Below are positions 1 to 7,009 of a stretch of DNA of 64,000 bases, one piece after another. The stretch is from Salipiger pentaromativorans (lineage in GTDB: Bacteria; Pseudomonadota; Alphaproteobacteria; Rhodobacterales; Rhodobacteraceae). Position numbers and translations under genes: made by a program. The notes under the pieces are model-generated. The model had not been told where the DNA came from. It saw only the letters and a list, made by a program, of their open reading frames with translations, and did no database searches. Numbering within the stretch: the first letter of the stretch is position 1; each line of letters begins with the position of its first letter. The stretch covers positions 70,523-134,522 of the forward strand of contig NZ_JAMDHK010000016.1 in NCBI RefSeq assembly GCF_024721115.1, in the 5' to 3' direction.

Positions 1-444
1 CATCGGCAGGTAGATGACGACGCGGTCGCCGCGCATGACGCCCTGGGAGAGCAGGACGTTGGCCATGCGGTTCACCTTGTCGTAGAGCTCGGCATAGGTG
101 ATGTGCTGGGCGGGATCTTCGGGGTTGTCGGGCTCGAAGATGATGGCGGTCTGGTTGGCGCGGGTCTTGAGGTGGCGGTCGACGCAGTTGTAGGCGACGT
201 TGAGCACGCCGTCCTCGTACCATTTGATATCGACCTTGCCGAACTCGAAGCAGGTGTTCTTGATCTTGGTCGGCCGCGCCATCCAGTCGAGCCGCTGCGC
301 CTGTTCGGCCCAGAACCCGTCCGGGTCGCTCAGCGACCGCGCGTACATCTCATCGTACCGCGCCGCATCAATATGCGCGCCGGTCACAAACTCGGACGAC
401 GGGGGGTAAACCCCGGCAGCGGTGGTTTGAGCATCATCTTTCAT
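1..444 (-). CDS. acs: Acetyl-CoA synthetase, N-terminal part (cut by window edge)
   Basis: This enzyme activates acetate to acetyl-CoA through acetyl-AMP in the cytoplasm (AMP-forming, ANL superfamily). Only the first 148 codons lie in the window; the frame is open to base 1. The visible part has the Acs-specific N-terminal domain: a Y..M...S..DP..FW motif near residues 30-45 followed by the WF/WY..G.LNV.YNC.DRH block near residues 78-93. It then enters the adenylation core (T.AIIFE, ITYAEL, N..A..L...GV..GDRV). The ATG at 444 has a strong AGGGAGGA ribosome site 8 bases upstream. It is divergent from the TRAP transporter operon across a 427-base gap. Propionyl-CoA synthetase is a less likely alternative because the N-terminal block matches Acs. 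Confidence 0.9.
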   Translation of the reverse strand, partial: MKDDAQTTAAGVYPPSSEFVTGAHIDAARYDEMYARSLSDPDGFWAEQAQRLDWMARPTKIKNTCFEFGKVDIKWYEDGVLNVAYNCVDRHLKTRANQTAIIFEPDNPEDPAQHITYAELYDKVNRMANVLLSQGVMRGDRVVIYLPM

Positions 445-871
445 GGAGATCCTCCCTAGATCTAAAGCTCTCGAACGCCGCACTGCGGCATTTCCCATCC
501 CTGCGTCGATCATACCGCCGTTCGAAAAGAATGGAATAAGTAACGGTAAACTAAGCGTTTATTTGTAAACTATTTTCGTTAGCGTGCATATAGTTGTAAA
601 TATCTTCGCTGGGAGGCGGGAATTTCCCATGGATTCAAGGGGCTCGCTTTCAGGGGCTGTAAACAATCAGAAGCTGTGCCGGGCAATGGGCCCCGTTCAC
701 GCGGGTGTGACAAAAGGTTGCGGAATGCAATTGTATACCGAGCAGCGCAATGTGCATGCCCCCAGGCGACGCCACGGCGACTCGGGATCGGGGTTGCGTC
801 ATGCGGTCGATGCTCTAACCTCCTGCGCCAAGGCGGTGACACCCGCCGCAATCTTGGGAGGATTGACCGAT
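445..871. other. Intergenic region between acs and dctP with TGTAAA-type repeats
   Basis: This 427-base divergent control region shows no convincing gene. It is AT-richer than its surroundings at 540-605. There it carries an inverted repeat TAAAC-N5-GTTTA near 546-560 and further TTTGTAAAC and GTTGTAAATA words at 562-570 and 593-602. These could be regulator half-sites for acs or the transporter, but the regulator cannot be named. An open frame from 584 runs into dctP, but its first 96 codons have no signal-peptide or protein-like character. Confidence 0.4.
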
Positions 872-1888
872 ATGAAACGACTGACGACGACGCTCTGTGT
901 GGCGGCGCTCACCACCGCTTTCGCCACCGAGGCGATGGCGACCGAATGGAACGTCTCGCTCTGGGGCAAACGGCGCGCCTTTACCGAACATGTGCACAAG
1001 CTCGCCGATCTCGTCGCGGAGAGGACGAACGGCGAATTCACCATGAACATCTCTTACGGCGGGCTGTCGAAGAACACCGAGAATCTCGATGGGATCTCCA
1101 TCGGCGCCTTCGAGATGGCGCAGTTCTGCGCCGGCTATCACCCGGACAAGAACCGCGCGATCACCGTGCTGGAGCTGCCCTTCATCGGGGTGAACACGCT
1201 GGCGGAAGAGGTGGCCGTGTCGAATGCCATCTACGCCCATCCGGCGGTGGCCGACGAGATGGCGCAGTGGAACGCCAGGCTGCTGATGACCACGCCCATG
1301 CCGCAGTACAATCTCGTCGGCACCGGCGCGCCGCGCGACACGCTGGCGAGCTTCGACGGCATGCGGGTGCGCGCCACCGGCGGCATCGGCAAGGCCTTCG
1401 AGGCGGTGGGCGCGGTGCCCACCTCTATGACCGCCTCCGAGGTCTATCAGGCGATGGAGGCCGGCGTGATCGACACCGCGTCTTTCGCCCAACACGCGCA
1501 TCTCAGCTTCGGCACGATCAACGAGGCCGACTGGTGGACCGCGAACCTCAACCCCGGCACGGTGAACTGCCCGGTGGTGGTGAATATCGACGCCTATGAC
1601 ATGCTGACCGACGACGAGCGCGCGGCGCTCGACGGCTCCATCGACGAGGCCATCGCCTATTACCTCGAAAACTACGGCGCGCTGTTGCAGAAATGGGATT
1701 CCGTGCTCGCAGAGAAGGGCGTGCAGAAAGTGGTGATCGCCGACGAGGAACTGGCCAAGTTCAAGGAGGTGGGCGGCGATCCGATCCACCAGGCCTGGAT
1801 CGCCGATATGGCCGGGCAGGGGCTGCCCGCGCAGGAGCTCTACGATCTGGTCTATTCGACGCTGGCCGAGGCCCGCGCCTCGAACTGA
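872..1888 (+). CDS. dctP: TRAP transporter periplasmic substrate-binding protein, DctP family
   Basis: Periplasmic solute receptor (338 aa) of a tripartite ATP-independent transporter. It captures a carboxylate substrate and hands it to the DctQM permease. The ATG at 872 follows a GGGAGGA site and begins a clear Sec signal peptide (MKRLTTT, hydrophobic core, cleavage near AMA-TEW at residue 24). The DctP signature appears around residues 165-185 as R.RATGGIGKAFEAVGAVPTS, whose arginine normally salt-bridges the substrate carboxylate, and then as the conserved SEVYQAMEAGVID block. Receptor, small permease and large permease follow in order, which supports a single operon. The substrate cannot be told from sequence alone; C4-dicarboxylates, lactate or other organic acids are all possible. 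Confidence 0.9.
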   Translation: MKRLTTTLCVAALTTAFATEAMATEWNVSLWGKRRAFTEHVHKLADLVAERTNGEFTMNISYGGLSKNTENLDGISIGAFEMAQFCAGYHPDKNRAITVLELPFIGVNTLAEEVAVSNAIYAHPAVADEMAQWNARLLMTTPMPQYNLVGTGAPRDTLASFDGMRVRATGGIGKAFEAVGAVPTSMTASEVYQAMEAGVIDTASFAQHAHLSFGTINEADWWTANLNPGTVNCPVVVNIDAYDMLTDDERAALDGSIDEAIAYYLENYGALLQKWDSVLAEKGVQKVVIADEELAKFKEVGGDPIHQAWIADMAGQGLPAQELYDLVYSTLAEARASN

Positions 1889-1994
1889 CCTTTCGACAGA
1901 AGAGTCCGGGGCGGGGGACGCATGCCCGCCCCACGCGCCCTCGGTCGTCGGGCCGGGGCCTGCCCCCACCGGTATTTCAGAGAAAGGACCCGCC

Positions 1995-2627
1995 ATGGCC
2001 GGACATTCCGCCGTGCTTTCCGACGACTCCGCTGTCAGTCGGCTCGACCGGCTGCTGCAGCATCTCGAATATGCCATGGCTTTCGTGTCGGGTCTGGGCG
2101 CCTTCTGCCTGATGTTCCTGGCGGTGGCCTCGGTCGGCGGGCGCGAGCTTTTCAACGAACCGCTGCGCGGCTATGTGGACTGGATCGAGATGGCCATGCC
2201 GCTCATCGCGATCTTCGGCATTTCCTATGTGCAGCGCAACGGCGGCCATATTCGCATGGACATCGTCGTGGGGCGTCTCAAGGGCCGGGCGCTGTGGCTG
2301 GCGGAGTTTGTCACCACCTTCGGCATCCTGGTGCTGATGGCGGCGCTGGTCTGGGGAAGCTGGGCGCATTTCGACCGCAGCTTCGATCTGACCAAACCGC
2401 TCTGGTCGCGGGATTCCACCATCGACCTCGGGCTGCCGCTCTGGCCTGCCAAGCTCATCGTGCCGGTGGCGTTTTCGGTGATGTGCCTGCGGCTGGTGTT
2501 GCAGCTCTGGGGTTACGGCCGGGCGCTGGTGCTGGGGCTCGAGACGCCCCCGGCGGTGCCGCTGGTGCAAAGCGCCGCCGAGCAGGCGGCGGCCGAGGCA
2601 GAGCATATTCAGGGGCATGATCAATGA
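1995..2627 (+). CDS. dctQ: TRAP transporter small permease, DctQ family
   Basis: Inner-membrane small subunit (210 aa) that pairs with DctM in sodium-coupled uptake. Four hydrophobic segments are visible: roughly residues 24-45, 60-78 (containing the family motif GISYVQRNGGHIRMD), 100-122 and 155-175. The ATG at 1995 has an AGAAAGGACC site. The gene lies 106 bases after dctP and its stop overlaps the dctM start (ATGA at 2624-2627), so translation is probably coupled. The acidic, alanine-rich C-terminal tail is typical of longer DctQ proteins. Confidence 0.88.
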   Translation: MAGHSAVLSDDSAVSRLDRLLQHLEYAMAFVSGLGAFCLMFLAVASVGGRELFNEPLRGYVDWIEMAMPLIAIFGISYVQRNGGHIRMDIVVGRLKGRALWLAEFVTTFGILVLMAALVWGSWAHFDRSFDLTKPLWSRDSTIDLGLPLWPAKLIVPVAFSVMCLRLVLQLWGYGRALVLGLETPPAVPLVQSAAEQAAAEAEHIQGHDQ

Positions 2628-4021
2628 CATCCATCGAAATCGGCCTCTGGGTCACCGGCGGGCTCTTCGTCATGGTGGTGCTGGGCATGCGCGTGGCCTT
2701 TGCGGCGGGGCTGGCGGGGCTTCTGGGCCTCGTTTGGATCTTCTGGGAAAAGCGCAGCTACGATCCCGAGATGCTGGGCTGGGCCATCGGCGTGGCGGTC
2801 AAGACCGCAGGGCAGGTGCCTCATGGCAAGGTCGCGAGCCAGGCGCTGAGCCTCATCCCGACCTTCATCCTCATCGGCTATCTGGCCTATTACGCCGGGC
2901 TCACCAAGGCATTGTTCGAGGCGGCCAAGCGCTGGATGGCCTGGGTGCCGGGCGGGCTCGCGGTCTCCACCGTCTTTGCCACGGCGGGGTTTGCCGCCGT
3001 GTCGGGCGCCTCGGTCGCCACCTCGGCGGTCTTTGCCCGCATCGCCATCCCCGAGATGCTGAAGATCGGATACGACAAGCGCTTTGCGGCGGGGGTCGTG
3101 GCGGCGGGGGGCACGCTGGCCTCGCTCATCCCGCCCTCGGCGATCCTGGTGATCTACGCCATCATCGTCGAGCAGGACGTGGGCAAGCTGCTGCTGGCGG
3201 GCTTCATCCCCGGCGCCTTCTCGGCGGTGATCTACGGGCTGCTGATCGTCGGGCTTGCGCTGGTCATCCCCAATTTCGGGCCGCCGGTGCGGGGCTTCAC
3301 CTGGGGCCAGCGCTTTGCCGCGCTGCCGCCGGCGCTGCCGATCCTCGCGGTGGTCGTGATCATCATCTTCTTTGTCTACAACCCCTTCGGCGACGCCTGG
3401 GGCACGCCGACCGAGGGCGGCGCGGTGGGGGCGTTCATCATCTTCGTCATGGCGCTGCTGCACGGCATGCGCGGGGCCGAGCTGAAGGATGCGCTGGTCG
3501 AGACGGCGAAACTCTCGATCATGATCTTCACCATCATCTGGGGCGTGCTGATCTATGTGCGCTTCCTGGGCTTCGCCGATCTGCCCTCGGCCTTTGCCGA
3601 CTGGATTTCCTCGCTGCATTACCCGCCGATGGTGATCCTGATCTGCATCCTGCTCGCCTATGCGGTGCTGGGCATGTTCATGGATGCCATCGGCATGCTG
3701 CTGCTGACGCTGCCGGTGGTTTATCCGGCGGTGATGGCGCTGAACGGCGGCGAAGGCGTTTCGGCGGCGGAGAGCACCTTTGGCATGTCCGGCGAGATGT
3801 GCGCGGTCTGGTTCGGCATCCTCGTGGTGAAGATGGCCGAGTTCTGCCTGATCACCCCGCCCATCGGGCTCAACTGCTTCGTGGTGGCGGGGGTGCGGCC
3901 CGATCTGTCCGTGCAGGACGTGTTCCGGGGGGTGACGCCGTTCTTTCTTGCCGATGCGGTGACCATCGGGCTGCTGGTGGCGTTTCCTGCCATCGTGCTC
4001 TGGCTGCCATCGCTGGCGTGA
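2624..4021 (+). CDS. dctM: TRAP transporter large permease, DctM family
   Basis: The transport channel of the TRAP system (465 aa, about 12 hydrophobic segments), belonging to the ion-transporter superfamily. Family features are visible: an N-terminal membrane segment with GMRVAFAAGLAG, the SGASVATSAVFARIAIPEM stretch near residues 125-145, the PPS motif near 168-171 and the GMFMDAIGMLL helix near 350. The C-terminal half contains ITPPIGLNCFVVAGV, conserved in DctM. It starts inside the dctQ stop codon. A strong hairpin lies directly downstream. Confidence 0.92.
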   Translation: MTSIEIGLWVTGGLFVMVVLGMRVAFAAGLAGLLGLVWIFWEKRSYDPEMLGWAIGVAVKTAGQVPHGKVASQALSLIPTFILIGYLAYYAGLTKALFEAAKRWMAWVPGGLAVSTVFATAGFAAVSGASVATSAVFARIAIPEMLKIGYDKRFAAGVVAAGGTLASLIPPSAILVIYAIIVEQDVGKLLLAGFIPGAFSAVIYGLLIVGLALVIPNFGPPVRGFTWGQRFAALPPALPILAVVVIIIFFVYNPFGDAWGTPTEGGAVGAFIIFVMALLHGMRGAELKDALVETAKLSIMIFTIIWGVLIYVRFLGFADLPSAFADWISSLHYPPMVILICILLAYAVLGMFMDAIGMLLLTLPVVYPAVMALNGGEGVSAAESTFGMSGEMCAVWFGILVVKMAEFCLITPPIGLNCFVVAGVRPDLSVQDVFRGVTPFFLADAVTIGLLVAFPAIVLWLPSLA

Positions 4022-4025
4022 CATG

Positions 4026-4059
4026 AAAAACGGCGCCGCCCGGGAGCTGGGCGGCGCCG
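4026..4059 (-). terminator. Strong hairpin serving the reverse-strand gene, possibly bidirectional
   Basis: Perfect 11-bp stem (4031-4041 with 4049-4059) around a 7-base loop. Read on the reverse strand it is followed by TTTTT, the classic intrinsic terminator layout for the reverse gene ending at 4093. On the forward strand it follows dctM but lacks a T-run. Confidence 0.75.
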
Positions 4060-4092
4060 GTCTGTCGGCCGGGAGAGTGAGGCGGCCGGTCG

Positions 4093-4347
4093 TTATTCCT
4101 TGCGCTTGTTGGTGACGTTGAGAGCGGCGTCGAGGTCGATGTCATATTGCCCGTCGGCGCAATAGACATCGTCGAGTTCGTAGCCGCCGTCTTCCATCTC
4201 GATGTCGTCCGGGTCCATCTCGCATTGCATCTCCGCGAGCATTGCCAGGATCTTGGCGGTCTGCTCGGCGGTGGGGGTCTCTGCCATGGCGGGCAGGGCG
4301 ATGAGGCTTGCGGTCGTGAAAAGCGCGGCGATCAGGCTGCGGGTCAT
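4093..4347 (-). CDS. Small secreted PepSY-like acidic protein
   Basis: Predicted periplasmic protein of 84 aa with a clean signal peptide (MTRSLIAALFTTASLIALPAMA, cleavage before ETP). The mature part has a short helix (TAEQTAKILAMLAEMQC), then DIEMEDGGYELDDVYCADGQYDIDLD, resembling the small PepSY_2-type proteins of Rhodobacterales. Two cysteines could form a disulfide. The start at 4347 has an AAGGGAGGAG site; an upstream in-frame start would spoil the signal peptide. Function is unknown. It has its own terminator and a 407-base upstream gap. Confidence 0.75.
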   Translation of the reverse strand: MTRSLIAALFTTASLIALPAMAETPTAEQTAKILAMLAEMQCEMDPDDIEMEDGGYELDDVYCADGQYDIDLDAALNVTNKRKE

Positions 4348-4585
4348 CGGGGTCTCCTCCCTTGGATCTGGCGACCAGCCTCTGGCACGGGGGGTGGAAA
4401 GGGAATTCTTAATTTCTAATAGAAGAGCGTGCTCCGGCATGCGTGGTCATGTCCCGGTGATTTCCGGATGCGCAACAAAAGCCGGGTCCGACGGCGTTGC
4501 CTTGCTTCCGGGCCAGAGACGCGGGAGTGAGCCTGCTTTGACGCCTGTGCGGCACAGCGTATGTGACGCCGATCTCGCAAACCAG

Positions 4586-4611
4586 GGAACCTTTCACGCC
4601 TAAGCGGCGTT
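4586..4611 (+). promoter_or_regulatory. Candidate EcfG (general stress) promoter
   Basis: GGAAC at 4586-4590 and CGTT at 4608-4611 are separated by 17 bases, matching the EcfG consensus GGAAC-N16/17-CGTT. It points at the two small envelope-protein genes downstream. The predicted start would leave a leader of about 135 bases before 4755. The phyR-ecfG locus lies 1.5 kb away. Confidence 0.5.
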
Positions 4612-4754
4612 CTCTTCTCAGATCCCGGCACGGCGCCGGGGCATGCAAAATCCGGAAGTCCGAGAACCTGCGGGGCTGGCGCCCCGACGGTGGCCGCGTG
4701 CCGCCCCAGGGACGCTCTTGTCTTCCGCCACCGCAACGCAAAGGAGGCTTTGCA

Positions 4755-4943
4755 ATGGAATATGCCGGTATCGGAGGCTTTCTCGTCCTCGTGCTCGACA
4801 TCTGGGCCATCGTCTCGATCCTCACGTCCCGTGCCAGCACCGGCGCCAAGGTGCTGTGGACGCTGCTGGTGATCGTGCTGCCCATCCTGGGCTTCATCAT
4901 CTGGCTGATCGCCGGGCCGCGCGCCGCGCGCGCCGTGATCTGA
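4755..4943 (+). CDS. PLDc_N-type two-helix membrane protein
   Basis: Membrane protein of 62 aa with two transmembrane helices (about residues 4-24 and 35-55). Its sequence (GGFLVLVLDIWAIVSI, then LWTLLVIVLPILGFIIWLIAGPR) matches the PLDc_N small-protein family, the membrane anchor of cardiolipin synthases found here as a stand-alone protein. An AAGGAGG site lies 8 bases before the ATG. The EcfG-type motif upstream suggests stress induction. Role unknown; envelope stress proteins of this size are common in general-stress regulons. Confidence 0.8.
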   Translation: MEYAGIGGFLVLVLDIWAIVSILTSRASTGAKVLWTLLVIVLPILGFIIWLIAGPRAARAVI

Positions 4944-4988
4944 CGCCTGAACCATAGTGAAATCAACAGACAACCGGAGGTTCTTCTC

Positions 4989-5153
4989 ATGCTGTCCTGG
5001 GCTCTTCTTTTCTTCATCGTCGCCATCGTCGCGGCTGTCTTCGGCTTCGGCGGGATCGCCTCGGCCTCGGCGGGCATCGCGCAGGTGCTGTTCTTCATCT
5101 TCCTGGTGCTTTTCGTGGTCACGCTGATCATGCGGATCGCGCGCCGCGCCTGA
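4989..5153 (+). CDS. DUF1328 (YtjA-like) small membrane protein
   Basis: Membrane protein of 54 aa: [17 protein letters not shown], then [19 protein letters not shown] and a second helix ending in basic residues. This is the DUF1328/YtjA pattern. An ACCGGAGG site precedes the ATG. It lies 45 bases after the PLDc_N-type gene and is probably co-transcribed. Members are often stress-induced; no biochemical function is established. Confidence 0.85.
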   Translation: MLSWALLFFIVAIVAAVFGFGGIASASAGIAQVLFFIFLVLFVVTLIMRIARRA

Positions 5154-5228
5154 CGCTCGGGCAAGGTGAATGCGCCCGCCGCCGCGCTCGGAGGAGCGCG
5201 GCGGTTTTTCGTTCGGGAAAGCCGGGGC

Positions 5229-5253
5229 GGTGGGCAGGATTGCCCACCCTACG
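5229..5253. repeat. Dispersed palindrome GGTGGGCA..TGCCCACCCTACG, copy 1
   Basis: 8-bp inverted repeat (5229-5236 with 5241-5248) followed by CTACG. The same unit occurs at 35974 and 41589. It resembles the short intergenic palindromes (REP-like) scattered through many genomes. Confidence 0.7.
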
Positions 5254-5265
5254 ACGCGACGCCGC

Positions 5266-5299
5266 ACGAAAAAGGCGCGCCGGGAGACGGCGCGCCTTT
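5266..5299 (-). terminator. Intrinsic terminator of phyR
   Basis: A 12-bp perfect stem (5271-5282 with 5288-5299) with a 5-base loop. On the reverse strand the stem ends in TTT and continues TTCG. It sits 22 bases past the phyR stop. Confidence 0.75.
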
Positions 5300-5321
5300 C
5301 GAAACAGAAGCAGGACCGGCC

Positions 5322-6122
5322 TCAGGCCTTCAGCGTCTCCGTCGAGCAGAAGAACATCGCCTGGCTGACCGCCGAGCGGACCTGATCCTCGGAATAGGGT
5401 TTCGAGATCAGGAAGGCGGGTTCCGGCCGTTCGCCGGTCAGCAGCCGTTCGGGGAAGGCGGTGATGAAGATCACGGGCCGCGCGCCCAATTCGGTCAGGA
5501 TGTCGTTCACCGCGTCGATCCCCGAGGAATTGTCGGCCAACTGGATGTCGGCCAGCACCAGATCGGGCACATCCTCGCGCGCCAGCGCGACGGCCGCGTC
5601 GCGGGTGCGCGCCACGCCGGTCACCCGATGGCCCAGATCGGCGACGATGCTTTCCAGATCCATGGCGATGATCGCCTCGTCCTCGATGATCAGCACCCGG
5701 CCCGAGACCGCATCGGCCATTTCCTGCCGTGCCAGCCGCACCAGCTGTTCGGCCTCGTCCGTCTCGATCTGCATGATCTCGGCCACGTCGGACAGGCTGA
5801 ACTCCTCGATCGTGTGCAGCAGCAGCGCCTCGCGGCTGTTGGGCGTCAGCGTCGCGAGACGGTCCTGCGCCTTGGCCAGCGCACCGCTGGCCTCGTCCAC
5901 CACCGGCGCGCCGGTGCTTGCCCAGATGCCATGGAAAACGCGGAACAGCCCCACCTTGGGCGTGCTGGCCTCGGCGGTGCTGCTGCGGTCGGCGAGAATC
6001 GCCTCCAGCGTGGCGGCGGCGTAGTTGTCGCCGGTGGTCTGACTGCCGGTCAGCGCCCGCGCGTAGCGGCGCAGATAGGGCAGCGCCGATCCGATGGCCT
6101 GGCTCAGATCGCCCTGTGTCAT
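5322..6122 (-). CDS. phyR: General stress response regulator PhyR (sigma-like domain plus receiver)
   Basis: Anti-anti-sigma factor of 266 aa. When phosphorylated, its sigma-like N-terminal half binds NepR and releases EcfG. Residues 8-135 resemble an ECF sigma factor (PYLRRYARALTGS in region 2; LTPNSREALLLHTIEEFSLSDVAEIM in region 4). Residues 142-258 form a receiver with acidic pocket EDE (147-149), phosphoacceptor Asp192, the FITAFPE stretch at 219-225 typical of the FATGUY receiver family, and Lys241. The ATG at 6122 has an AAGGATC site. It is divergent from nepR-ecfG with an EcfG-type promoter in between, so autoregulation is likely. Confidence 0.95.
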   Translation of the reverse strand: MTQGDLSQAIGSALPYLRRYARALTGSQTTGDNYAAATLEAILADRSSTAEASTPKVGLFRVFHGIWASTGAPVVDEASGALAKAQDRLATLTPNSREALLLHTIEEFSLSDVAEIMQIETDEAEQLVRLARQEMADAVSGRVLIIEDEAIIAMDLESIVADLGHRVTGVARTRDAAVALAREDVPDLVLADIQLADNSSGIDAVNDILTELGARPVIFITAFPERLLTGERPEPAFLISKPYSEDQVRSAVSQAMFFCSTETLKA

Positions 6123-6150
6123 GTCCGATGATCCTTTTTTCGACTTTTTC

Positions 6151-6184
6151 GGGAACCAAACGTCCCCATGCCGCATTGGTTCCC
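6151..6184. promoter_or_regulatory. Divergent palindromic EcfG promoter between phyR and nepR
   Basis: The reverse strand reads GGAAC (6183-6179), 16 bases, then CGTT (6162-6159), a perfect EcfG consensus about 30 bases ahead of the phyR start. On the forward strand GGAAC (6152-6156) is followed after 17 bases by CATT (6174-6177), one mismatch from CGTT, facing nepR. The two -35 elements form a perfect 9-bp inverted repeat (GGGAACCAA 6151-6159 and TTGGTTCCC 6176-6184), so the promoters overlap almost completely. Confidence 0.7.
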
Positions 6185-6235
6185 GCAGAATGGTAAAATA
6201 ATGCGCGGGCACCGCAGAGAAGAGCAAGGACGGAC

Positions 6236-6406
6236 ATGGGTCATACGCGGAGAAAAGACACAGGCGCCGAGGCGATCGACGAGAACCTGCGGCGAGTCTA
6301 TCAGGACATGCTGGAGGAGAAGGTACCCGACCGGTTTCTTGACCTGATCGCGCAGTTGCGCGCGCAGGACGAGGGCGGCGAGCCCACGGGCGGGGACAGC
6401 AAATGA
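6236..6406 (+). CDS. nepR: NepR anti-sigma factor
   Basis: Small anti-sigma factor of 56 aa that sequesters EcfG until phosphorylated PhyR binds it. The core is present: IDENLRRVYQDML (residues 14-26) followed by VPDRFLDLIAQLR (30-42), the two amphipathic helices characteristic of NepR. An AAGGACGG region precedes the ATG. It overlaps ecfG by ATGA (6403-6406), consistent with coupled, stoichiometric translation of sigma and anti-sigma. Confidence 0.93.
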   Translation: MGHTRRKDTGAEAIDENLRRVYQDMLEEKVPDRFLDLIAQLRAQDEGGEPTGGDSK

Positions 6407-6963
6407 GCGCCGACCCACGCGACGAGATCGTCGAACACATCCCCGCGCTGCGCGCCTTTGCGCTGTCGCTCACCCGCAATGGCGCCGTGGCCGACGACAT
6501 GGTGCAGGACACGCTGGTCAAGGCCTGGACCAAGATCGGCACGTTCGAACCGGGCACCAACATGCGCGCCTGGCTTTTTACCATCCTGCGCAACACCTAT
6601 TATTCCAACCGCCGCAAGGCCGGGCGCGAGGTGTCGGACGCGGACGGGATCTTTACCGAAAGCCTCTCCGAGAAGCCGGCGCATGACGGGCGTCTTCAGC
6701 TTGCGGATTTCCGCCGTGCCTTTGTGCAGCTCAACGACGAACAGCGCGAAGCGCTGATCCTTGTCGGTGCACAGGGCTTCTCTTACGAAGATGCGGCCGA
6801 GACCTGCGGAGTCGCCGTGGGCACCATCAAGAGCCGGGTGAACCGCGCCCGCGCACGTCTGGCCGAGCTGCTCAAGCTCGACGACGAGGACGAACTCGAG
6901 ATGACCGACCAGGCGACGATGGCAGTGGTCGCGGCAGGGCGCGCCGGCGGCGCGCTCGGCTGA
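6403..6963 (+). CDS. ecfG: ECF sigma factor EcfG (general stress response)
   Basis: Alternative sigma factor of 186 aa directing RNA polymerase to GGAAC..GTT promoters. Region 2 spans about residues 10-75 (LRAFALSLTRN, ADDMVQDTLVKAW, NMRAWLFTILRN). Region 4 spans about 105-160 (RAFVQLNDEQREALILVGAQGFSYEDAAETCGVAVGTIKSRV as the helix-turn-helix). The acidic C-terminal extension (LDDEDELEM) is common in this group. It is co-transcribed with nepR and followed 46 bases later by a sensor kinase. Confidence 0.93.
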   Translation: MSADPRDEIVEHIPALRAFALSLTRNGAVADDMVQDTLVKAWTKIGTFEPGTNMRAWLFTILRNTYYSNRRKAGREVSDADGIFTESLSEKPAHDGRLQLADFRRAFVQLNDEQREALILVGAQGFSYEDAAETCGVAVGTIKSRVNRARARLAELLKLDDEDELEMTDQATMAVVAAGRAGGALG

Positions 6964-7009
6964 TCCGGCCGGCACGCCGGGCAAGGTGAGAGGACGCGAG
7001 CGGAACACC

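Noticed and set aside
584-871. 96-codon N-terminal extension of DctP
   Set aside because: The ATG at 872 has a good ribosome site and starts a clean signal peptide; the upstream part would bury it.
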